From NCBI RefSeq assembly GCF_029868745.1, contig NZ_JARWOP010000224.1:1-35455 (forward strand): a DNA stretch of 35,455 nt, given 5' to 3'. The notes beneath the pieces are model-generated. The model had not been told where the DNA came from. It was given only the letters and a program-made list of their open reading frames with translations, and searched no databases. A program made the translations under genes and the position numbers. Below are positions 1-6,719 of the stretch, one piece after another. Within the stretch, counting starts at the first letter, position 1. Each line of letters starts with the position of its first letter. The DNA is from Nocardia wallacei. Lineage in GTDB: Bacteria; Actinomycetota; Actinomycetes; Mycobacteriales; Mycobacteriaceae.

Positions 1-15
1 CTCTACTACCCCGGC

Positions 16-1875
16 ATGGACGTCCTCCCACCGTTCCCCGTCTACGGCACCCTCCGCCTGGACGACCACCCCTTCGAGGAAGTCGCCGACAACCTGCGCG
101 AACGCCTCTCACAACAGGACAAACTCGACCCCATCCCCTACCCCCCCGCTTTTCCCCCCCCCGTCTTTCCGGGGGCGCGGTCCCCCAGAAGCGAAATCGC
201 GCAATTCGCGCATCCACTCACCAGGATGCTGCTCGCCAGTGACGGCTTCACGATGCCGGTCCTGGAGGCGATCCTGCGTACCGAACTCCAGGTGCGGGTG
301 CTGCGACAGGACGACGTCGCGGCCGCGCGGATCCCGGCCGCGGTCACCGATGCCCTGCAGGTGTCGGATACCGACCGGGTCATCGTCCGCCGCTCGTGCC
401 TGATCGATCCCGACATGGTGACCGTGTCGGTCAATCACGTCGTCACCGTCAGTGGTCCGGCCGCGGCGTGCGGGGTGGACGACGTGCATATGCCGATCGG
501 GTACACCCTGGTGTCGCGCGGCGTGCCGCAGCGGCGACAGGTGCTGCGCGCGGGCGTGGCGCGGTGGCCCGACGGCCGCCTGTGCGCCGCGAAGGCGTAC
601 ATCATCGTGCTCGGCGATCGGCCGCTGTGCTACATCCGGGAATCGTTCAACCCCGACGTGATTCCGCCGGACTGCGCCGAGATCGCTGCCGACGGTGATC
701 TGGCCTGGTCCGACGAACCCGATACCCCCGAACCGGACGCGGCCGACCCGGCGACGGCGCTGTGGGAGTCGGCGGTCCCGCAGGACGAGACGCTGCCCGG
801 CAGCGACGAGCGGCTGCGGGCGCTGCCTCCGCTGGTCGACCCGAGCGACTGCGAGGCGCTGCTCGGCGACCTGGCCGCGGCCACCCGCGGCCGGGCCTTC
901 GTGCTGCACCTCGGCGACAGCGACGACGCGCCACTGGCCTGTGACACCCGTTCGCTCGCCGCCCGGCGCGCGCTCATCCACGCCGCCACCGCCGTGCTCA
1001 CCCACGGGCTGGGCGCGGAGGTGCGGGTCGTGCCCGTCAGTCACCTGACCGGCAGCCTCGGCTCGGTCGCGGAGACGCCGGATCCGCTGCTGCAGACCTA
1101 CTTTCACGCCGCGGCCGCCGTCAACTACTGGCGCACCCGGCACGCGCCGGTCGGGCTGAGCGGAGACCTGCTGCGCCATGCCGCCGACCGGTCCACCGAC
1201 CTGGTGGCTCGCGATGTGTTCCGCGAGGTCGCCGGGCTGCTGCCGCTGGCCGCGGCCGCGCCGACGGCCGCGCGTGAGCTGTTCAGCTCCATGACGCGGC
1301 TGCGGATCTCGCACGAGGCGCCCACCCTGCGGTACGCGGCCGCGCTCACCCGTCACGGTCCCGACTGGTGGGATTGTTCGACGCAATTGGTGTGGATCGG
1401 CGAGCGCGCTCGAAATGCCCAGGCGCACATCAAGTTCGCCGCTCGGGTGCGCAACGCGGTGGCCGTGCCGGTGGGGCCGCGGACCACGCCCCGCGAGGTC
1501 GAGCGGTTGTGCCTGGAGCTGAATCCGGGCAAACGCGCGGGCCGGCTCACGCTGGTGGCGCGGCTGGGCGCCGAGCCGATCGGCGACTGGTTGCCGGGCT
1601 TGCTCGAGGCGGCCGCCGCGCGGGAGACCCCGGTGTGCTGGATGGGCGATCCGATGCGGGCCAGCGGGCGAACGCGCAACGGCAACAGCGGCTCTCGCGT
1701 CGGCGAGGTGAGCGCCGCGATCGCGGAGTTTCTCCGCGTTTGCCGGGCGGTCGGTACGGTTCCCGGCGGACTGCATCTCGAATGTGCGTCCGGCGCCGCG
1801 GAATTCGACGGATGGGGCGAAACGCACATTCTGCGGAGCGTGATGGCCGCGCTGGCCGAGCTGCGGGCAACCTGA
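16..1875 (+). CDS. Chorismate-lyase-like domain fused to degenerate type II DAHP synthase-like domain
   Basis: Two domains are visible. Residues about 65-215 match the chorismate pyruvate-lyase family (as Mycobacterium tuberculosis Rv2949c, which makes 4-hydroxybenzoate): LTRMLLASDG opening, an Arg pair at 125-126 in VIVRRSCLI and Glu209 in YIRESF, the expected places for the catalytic Arg and Glu. Residues about 265-615 align with type II (AroG/plant-type) DAHP synthase: LPPLV, WIGER, NPGKRAGRLTL, CWMGDPM, GTVPGGLHLE. Against M. tuberculosis AroG the metal ligand Cys87 is Ser302, His369 is Arg548 and the Asp441 segment is missing; only Glu411 (Glu589) stays. PEP ligands Arg126 and Lys306 are replaced (His343, Pro485), while Arg284 and Arg337 are kept (Arg464, Arg516). 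The second half is therefore probably not a DAHP synthase. The frame is open to the window edge and residues 40-55 are encoded by C-runs, so the true start is unsure. No in-frame ATG/GTG/TTG lies between 139 and the ATG at 226, which falls inside the lyase domain. Confidence 0.75.
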   Translation: MDVLPPFPVYGTLRLDDHPFEEVADNLRERLSQQDKLDPIPYPPAFPPPVFPGARSPRSEIAQFAHPLTRMLLASDGFTMPVLEAILRTELQVRVLRQDDVAAARIPAAVTDALQVSDTDRVIVRRSCLIDPDMVTVSVNHVVTVSGPAAACGVDDVHMPIGYTLVSRGVPQRRQVLRAGVARWPDGRLCAAKAYIIVLGDRPLCYIRESFNPDVIPPDCAEIAADGDLAWSDEPDTPEPDAADPATALWESAVPQDETLPGSDERLRALPPLVDPSDCEALLGDLAAATRGRAFVLHLGDSDDAPLACDTRSLAARRALIHAATAVLTHGLGAEVRVVPVSHLTGSLGSVAETPDPLLQTYFHAAAAVNYWRTRHAPVGLSGDLLRHAADRSTDLVARDVFREVAGLLPLAAAAPTAARELFSSMTRLRISHEAPTLRYAAALTRHGPDWWDCSTQLVWIGERARNAQAHIKFAARVRNAVAVPVGPRTTPREVERLCLELNPGKRAGRLTLVARLGAEPIGDWLPGLLEAAAARETPVCWMGDPMRASGRTRNGNSGSRVGEVSAAIAEFLRVCRAVGTVPGGLHLECASGAAEFDGWGETHILRSVMAALAELRAT

Positions 1876-2180
1876 CCAGGGCGCGGCGGGTTCTGGGCCG
1901 CGGTGTGCTGGGTTGGTGCGCAGCTACATCCGCGCGTCGATGGTGAGTTCGGGCCACCTCTGGGATGATGCTGCCGCACGCGGTGGCGATCGTTGCTATG
2001 TTGCTACCCGTGGGCGAGTCGCCAGGTTTCCGGTCGACGGGTCATGGAGGCTGCAGTTTCGACCCCTCAGCGACCCGGCGCGCCGCGGTATTCGCTCGCG
2101 GCACGCGGCCGGTATTACGTGTTTTACGTGCCCGCGCTCACTGATCGCTTACCTCAGTTCGCTTGTCTGGAGTCACGTCT
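1876..2180. other. Non-coding region upstream of P450-1 with short direct repeats
   Basis: No gene is recognised in these 305 bases. Two tandem pairs stand out: GTTGCTA at 1992-1998 and 2000-2006, and TTACGTG at 2115-2121 and 2124-2130, nine bases apart. The segment GTATTACGT at 2112-2120 also occurs upstream of the related second P450 (minus strand, 4816-4808). These may be regulator sites or promoter parts; no clear -35/-10 pair was identified. Confidence 0.4.
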
Positions 2181-3452
2181 TTGACCACACCACAGCCCCC
2201 CTCCTACACCACCGCGACCGGAATGTGCCCCGTTCAGCACGCGGCCTCCGGTGACATCGACGACGGGGTACCCATGTACACCCAGGAGTTCGTCGACGAC
2301 CCGCACGGCGCCTACCGCAACTGGCGTGAGCGGTACGGCTCCCTGGTCCCGGTCATGCTCGCGCCCGGCGTGCCGGCCACCCTGGTGATCGGATACGCCA
2401 CCGCCGTGCGGATCCTCAACGATCCGGAGCATTTCCCCACCGACCCCCGCACCTGGCAGGACACCATCCCCGCGGATTCGCCGGTCCGCCCGATGATGGC
2501 CTACCTGCCCGCCGCGCGATACAACAGCGGCCCCGCGCACGAACGGTACCGGCGGCCCTCGGTCGCCGCCATCAACAACATCAACCTGCACGTGGTGCCC
2601 GCCACGGTCGAGCGGCTGGCCCGGCCGCTGATCAACAACTTCTGCGGCAACGGTTACGCGGATCTGGTGACGCAGTACGCGTTTCCGCTCGTGCTCGACG
2701 TGATCAACGATATGGTCGGCTGCCCGCCCGACATCGGGACCCGAGTGGCCCAGGGCATGGCCGAGCGGTTCGAGGGCCGTCCCGAGGGCATGCAGACGCT
2801 GAAGCGGGCGCTGATGGAACTCATCCAGCTCAAGCGCGAATACGGCGGCAACGACGTCACCTCCGTGCTGGCCGACCCGCAGTACGACCTCAACGACGAC
2901 GAGGTCTTCGCGCAGCTGATGAGCTTCTACGGCGCGGGATTCGAGGCGCAGCGCAATCTGATCACCAACGCGCTGCGGCTGATGATGACCGACGACCGGT
3001 TCCAGAGCCAGAACGTGCTCGGGCGGAACCTGTCGACCGTGGACGCGATCGACGAGGTGCTGTTCAACGACCCGCCGATGGCGAACTTCTGCACCACCTA
3101 CCCGCGGCAGCCGATCATGGTCGACGGGGTCTGGCTGCCCGCGCACAAGCCGGTGGTGATCAGCCTGGCCGCCTGCAACAACGACCCGGAGATCCGCGGT
3201 ACCGAGCTGGGCGAGAGCAGCATCGGCAATCGCTCGCACCTCGCGTGGAGCGCCGGCCCGCACCGCTGCCCGGCGCAGGACGTGGCCCGGCTGACCGTGC
3301 AGCCCGGCATCGATCAGCTCTTCGACGCCATCCCGGACATGCAGATGGCCAGGGCCGAACAGGATTTGGTGTGGCGGCCCGGGCCGTTCCACCGCGCCCT
3401 GGTGGACCTGCCGGTCACCTTCTCGCCGTCGCCACCGCTGCCCGCCATATAG
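2181..3452 (+). CDS. Non-canonical cytochrome P450 lacking the ExxR arginine (CYP157-like)
   Basis: A P450-fold protein of 423 residues. The haem-binding loop is SHLAWSAGPHRCPA with the Cys codon at 3267-3269; the usual Phe at the loop start is Trp. The K-helix reads DEVLFNDPP (Glu codon 3054-3056), so the normally invariant Arg of ExxR is Phe. The I-helix reads YGAGFEAQ, so the acid is kept but the following Thr of AGxET is Ala. Loss of ExxR is known for the Streptomyces CYP157 family, which sits beside conservons; no conservon genes are seen here. The start chosen is TTG 2181 because GGAG at 2169-2172 lies 8 bases before it; an in-frame TTG at 2163 has no such site. The gene is convergent with its paralogue at 3541-4782. 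Substrate unknown; ordinary monooxygenase activity is uncertain. Confidence 0.85.
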   Translation: MTTPQPPSYTTATGMCPVQHAASGDIDDGVPMYTQEFVDDPHGAYRNWRERYGSLVPVMLAPGVPATLVIGYATAVRILNDPEHFPTDPRTWQDTIPADSPVRPMMAYLPAARYNSGPAHERYRRPSVAAINNINLHVVPATVERLARPLINNFCGNGYADLVTQYAFPLVLDVINDMVGCPPDIGTRVAQGMAERFEGRPEGMQTLKRALMELIQLKREYGGNDVTSVLADPQYDLNDDEVFAQLMSFYGAGFEAQRNLITNALRLMMTDDRFQSQNVLGRNLSTVDAIDEVLFNDPPMANFCTTYPRQPIMVDGVWLPAHKPVVISLAACNNDPEIRGTELGESSIGNRSHLAWSAGPHRCPAQDVARLTVQPGIDQLFDAIPDMQMARAEQDLVWRPGPFHRALVDLPVTFSPSPPLPAI

Positions 3453-3473
3453 GCCGGACGCCGGAACCCGAGC

Positions 3474-3524
3474 GCGGCCCGCGCCGACCACCGCCGTCGC
3501 GGCCGTGGGAAAAGCGCGGGCCGC
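3474..3524. terminator. Inverted repeat between convergent P450 genes, possible bidirectional terminator
   Basis: GCGGCCCGCGC at 3474-3484 is perfectly complementary to GCGCGGGCCGC at 3514-3524, giving an 11-bp GC-only stem with a 29-base loop. It lies in the 88-base gap between two convergent stop codons, where a shared terminator is expected. There is no U-tract, as is common in high-GC actinobacteria. Confidence 0.4.
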
Positions 3525-3540
3525 GGGGCGGCCGGTGTCC

Positions 3541-4782
3541 TCAGACCAGGTTGAAGGGCGCGGATTTCGGGAACGCCACCGGCAGCGACACCAGCGCGCG
3601 GTGGAACGGGCCCGGCCGCCACGTCAGCTCCTCGACCGGCACGGCGAGGCGGATGTCGGGCAGGGCGTCGAGCAGCTGGTCGATCGCGTCCTGCGCGATC
3701 AGGTACGCCACCGAGCGTGCGGGGCAGGCGTGCGGGCCGGCGCTCCACGCGAGGTGTGACCGGTTGCCGGTGCGGTCGCCACCGGAGACGGACGGGTCGG
3801 CGCCGACGGCGGCCATGCTGATCACGACCGGTTGGTTCGCCGGCAGCCAGACGTCGTTGATGAGAATCGGCTGTCGCGGGTAGCTGACGCAGTAGTTCGC
3901 CAGCGGCGGATCGGTGAACAGCACCTCGTCGAGCGCGTCGCGGGTGGACAGACTGCCGCCCACCAGATCCCCGCCGAGGCGGTCGTTGGTCAGCATGATG
4001 CGCAGCGTGTTCGCGATCAGATGGACACCAGGCTCGACACCGGCCGCGTAGAGCGTGACCAGTTGATGCACCATCTCCGCGTCGTCCAGCCCGGCGGGAT
4101 GGCCGATCAGCCTGCTGGTGATGTCGTTTCCGGGATGTGCGCGCTTGTACGCGATATGTTCCTGCAGGGCCTCGAGCAGCATCCGGTTACCGGCCTCGGC
4201 GTCGCCCTGGGCGTCGAACATCATCGCGCTGCCGGTGGCGACCCGTTCGCCGATTTCGGCGGTGCAGCCCAGCATGTGATCGAGCGTGCTGCGGACCAGC
4301 GTGTAGATGTACTGGTCGAGCAGATCGGCGTAACCCTCTTCGCAGAACGTGTTGATCAGTCCGATCGCGATCCGCTCGACCACCGTGTGCATGGTGTTCA
4401 GGTCGATGCTGTCGATCGCGGTGGTATTGGCCTCCCGATAGCGGTCGTGCTCGCGCCCGTCGGTGCGCAGGGCGTTCGGGCGCCACTCGAGCATCGGCAG
4501 CAGGGGGCAGTTCTCCGGGACGGACTGTTGCCATGCCCGGGGATCGGCCGGGAAATGGGCCGGATCGTTGAGGATCTCCAGCGCGGCGCGGTAGCCGATC
4601 ACCAAGGTGGCCGGCACGCCGGGCGCGAGCATGACGGGCACCAGCGAACCGTGCTGGCGGCGCATCTCCCGGTAGGCGGGATGGGGGTCGGCGGCGAATG
4701 CCGATGTGTACATCGAGAATCGCTGCCCCTCGACGAACAGCGGCGAGTCCATGAAGGCGCCTGGTGGACGAGAACCGGTCAC
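3541..4782 (-). CDS. Second non-canonical cytochrome P450 lacking the ExxR arginine (CYP157-like)
   Basis: A 413-residue paralogue of the P450 at 2181-3452, sharing long blocks such as GSLVPVMLAPGVPATLVIGY, YPRQPI, VWLPA, and WRPGPFHRALV. The haem loop is SHLAWSAGPHACPA with Cys retained. The K-helix is DEVLFTDPP, so the ExxR Arg is again Phe, and the I-helix reads AAGVEPG without the usual Thr. Because both copies share the same change it is not a sequencing error. The start chosen is GTG 4782, preceded by GGAG with a 7-base spacer; an in-frame TTG at 4806 is less likely. The closest known parallel is CYP157, where the haem Cys is the only absolutely conserved P450 residue. Expression probably comes from the promoter/palindrome unit at 4895-4957. 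Confidence 0.85.
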   Translation of the reverse strand: MTGSRPPGAFMDSPLFVEGQRFSMYTSAFAADPHPAYREMRRQHGSLVPVMLAPGVPATLVIGYRAALEILNDPAHFPADPRAWQQSVPENCPLLPMLEWRPNALRTDGREHDRYREANTTAIDSIDLNTMHTVVERIAIGLINTFCEEGYADLLDQYIYTLVRSTLDHMLGCTAEIGERVATGSAMMFDAQGDAEAGNRMLLEALQEHIAYKRAHPGNDITSRLIGHPAGLDDAEMVHQLVTLYAAGVEPGVHLIANTLRIMLTNDRLGGDLVGGSLSTRDALDEVLFTDPPLANYCVSYPRQPILINDVWLPANQPVVISMAAVGADPSVSGGDRTGNRSHLAWSAGPHACPARSVAYLIAQDAIDQLLDALPDIRLAVPVEELTWRPGPFHRALVSLPVAFPKSAPFNLV

Positions 4783-4894
4783 AGATGATCTCCAAACGGT
4801 AGACAAGACGTAATACGGGCATCGGCGCCCTCCCAGCCGACGACCGGGATGCGTCCGGCACTCGCGGTGAAAAACCCATGATGAGTCAAACTCG

Positions 4895-4957
4895 TTGCCC
4901 CTGAGAACAATTCGGGCAACAGCCCTACATCGTAGCTACCCTCGGAGCATCCCGCAG
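4895..4957 (-). promoter_or_regulatory. Candidate promoter and palindromic operator of P450-2 (copy A of a shared unit)
   Basis: Read on the minus strand: CTGCGGG (4957-4951), 16 bases, TACGAT (4934-4929, a -10-like TANNNT), 9 bases, then TTGCCC (4919-4914), 13 bases, GGGCAA (4900-4895). The same parts with identical spacings occur at 6361-6423 before P450-3. The palindrome would cover the transcription start and early leader, as expected for a repressor site. It lies about 113 bases before the start codon of P450-2. Confidence 0.55.
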
Positions 4958-5044
4958 GCTATTCGGAAATCGGCGGCGATGACCGGCCGGTCCGGACGCC
5001 GCCGGAAACGTGGCGACCGGACCGTTCGAAAGGTGATGCGAGGG

Positions 5045-6292
5045 TCAGGAGGTCAGTAGCACCGGCAGTCGTTTGTGGCCGTTGGAGATGAAACTCGCCA
5101 CGGTTCCCAGTTCCGACCGGTCGGCCGCCAGACGCATGCCGGGGAAGCGGCGGAATATCGCGGGCAGCGCCACCTCGGCCTCCATCCGGGCCAGCGGCGC
5201 GCCCAGGCAGAGGTGGGCGCCGTATCCGAAGGCCATGTGCGCCTTGTTGATTCGCGTCACGTCGAATTGGTCGGCGGTGTCGCCGTGCACCTTCGGGTCG
5301 CGATTGGCCGCGGCGTAGGACGCGAGGATCGGTTCGCCGCGGCCGATGTGGACGATGCCGTCGGCGGTCTCGATATCGATGTCCTCGACGGCGTACCGCA
5401 GCGGCAGATGCGCGACCGGCGCCTCGTATCGCAGCACCTCCTCGACCAGATCGTTCTTCCAGTCGACCGCGCCGGAATTCAGCTGCGCCAGCTGGTCGGG
5501 CCGGGTCAGCAAGAGGAAGATCGCCTGATCCAGCAAATTCACAGTGGTCTCGTGGCCGGCGCTGATCACCAGCAGCAGCGTGTCGACCAGTTCCTGCTCG
5601 GTCAGCGCCGAGCCGTCCTCCTCGCTGCGGTGCGCGATGAGCACGCTGGTCATGTCGTCGCCGGGGGTGCCGCGGCGGTATTCCACCAGTTCGCGCAGGA
5701 TGCGCTGCATCTCGGCGAAATTGGCCTGGGCCTGCTCGGCGGTCAGCGAGGTGTCGAAGATGCCGTCGACGCAGGTGCGCAGGCCGGGATTCAGCGACTC
5801 CGGTACCCCCATCAGCTCCGAGATGACCCGGATGGGCAGCGGGTAGGCGAACTCCTCGCGCAGGTCTACCGCCTCGCCGGGGGGTGTCTGCGCGAGCCGA
5901 TCCAGCAGGTCCTGGGTGATCGCCTCGATGCGCGGGCGCATGGCGTCGGTGCGCCGCTGGGTGAACGCGGGCTGGACCAGCCGGCGCAGGCGGGTGTGGT
6001 CCGATCCGTAGGCGGTGAACATGTTGGTCACCGCCACCCAGGTGAACAGGCCCCAGGCAGGGGTGATCCGGCCGTCCTGGAAGGCGGGCCAGTGCTGCCG
6101 CGGGTCCTTGGATACGCGCTTGTCGCGCAGCAGGTCCCGGAGGATGGTCTGGTCGGTCACGGACCAGGCGCGCACCCCGTCGTGTAGCGCGACCGCGGTG
6201 ACGGGACCCTGCGCGCGGATGCGGGCGGACTCGCCTTGAATGTCCAGTCCGTCGGGATTCAGGACGATCGGGTGCGACACAGACTCCAACAT
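5045..6292 (-). CDS. Cytochrome P450, canonical bacterial class I type
   Basis: A 415-residue soluble P450 with all signature motifs: I-helix SAGHETT, K-helix EEVLRYEAP (ExxR intact) and haem loop FGYGAHLCLGAPLAR. Overall it resembles the CYP105/CYP107 monooxygenases of actinomycetes, which hydroxylate small molecules using a ferredoxin and ferredoxin reductase; neither partner gene is in view. The start ATG at 6292 follows AAGGAG with a 6-base spacer. It is a different subfamily from the two P450s to its left but shares a promoter/operator arrangement with the second of them. Substrate cannot be told from sequence. Confidence 0.92.
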   Translation of the reverse strand: MLESVSHPIVLNPDGLDIQGESARIRAQGPVTAVALHDGVRAWSVTDQTILRDLLRDKRVSKDPRQHWPAFQDGRITPAWGLFTWVAVTNMFTAYGSDHTRLRRLVQPAFTQRRTDAMRPRIEAITQDLLDRLAQTPPGEAVDLREEFAYPLPIRVISELMGVPESLNPGLRTCVDGIFDTSLTAEQAQANFAEMQRILRELVEYRRGTPGDDMTSVLIAHRSEEDGSALTEQELVDTLLLVISAGHETTVNLLDQAIFLLLTRPDQLAQLNSGAVDWKNDLVEEVLRYEAPVAHLPLRYAVEDIDIETADGIVHIGRGEPILASYAAANRDPKVHGDTADQFDVTRINKAHMAFGYGAHLCLGAPLARMEAEVALPAIFRRFPGMRLAADRSELGTVASFISNGHKRLPVLLTS

Positions 6293-6360
6293 CGGGAGCT
6301 CCTTACTGGCTGAAGCCGGACGGTTGCGGGTCCGGCGGTGGGAACGTCACCGCAAAATCA

Positions 6361-6423
6361 TTGCCCTGTAGCATCTTTCGGGCAACGGTGTTCGATCCTA
6401 CGCATCCGCCGCCGGTCCCGCAG
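6361..6423 (-). promoter_or_regulatory. Candidate promoter and palindromic operator of P450-3 (copy B of a shared unit)
   Basis: Minus-strand order: CTGCGGG (6423-6417), 16 bases, TAGGAT (6400-6395), 9 bases, TTGCCC (6385-6380), 13 bases, GGGCAA (6366-6361). The two 25-base palindromic segments of copies A and B match at 18 positions, and matching continues past the palindrome (GGGCAAYGAKTTTG). The unit lies about 70 bases upstream of the P450-3 start codon. Confidence 0.55.
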
Positions 6424-6575
6424 TCCGAACGGCGGACCGGCCGGATCGCCGCATCGGTGAGCGGTGTCACAGCCTTTCGAACTTCAAACCTGTTGGTACG
6501 CAACGCGGGCGGGTATCGCGACAGGTGTGGACGCAGTGCGCGTCCGCGTGACGAGTCCCGAGAGGATGATCGACA

Positions 6576-6719
6576 ATGAACACCTCTGATCCGGTGACCA
6601 GAGACCATCGACCGATTCGCGTGGCCGAGTGCTTCGGCTCCACGACCTCCGCGCACGGCGTCATGGCCGTGTGGGCGCTGCTGGTCGCCGCCGCGGCTAT
6701 CGGCCTGCTGCTGCTGTGA
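6576..6719 (+). CDS. Small 47-residue protein with one C-terminal membrane segment
   Basis: The ATG at 6576 is preceded by GAGAGGA at about ten bases. The product has a polar N-terminal half (MNTSDPVTRDHRPIRVAECF) and a hydrophobic tail, VWALLVAAAAIGLLLL, ending at TGA 6717-6719, typical of a single-pass small membrane protein. Its last 23 bases overlap the convergent 3' end of the GMC oxidoreductase. It is divergent from P450-3 across a 283-base gap that holds the shared promoter unit on the other strand. No family was recognised. The case rests on the ribosome site, codon use and the clean hydrophobic tail. Confidence 0.55.
   Translation: MNTSDPVTRDHRPIRVAECFGSTTSAHGVMAVWALLVAAAAIGLLLL

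Noticed and set aside
2181..4782. A conservon (cvnA-D) next to CYP157-like genes
   Set aside because: No histidine-kinase-like, roadblock, DUF742 or small GTPase gene is present on either side within the window.
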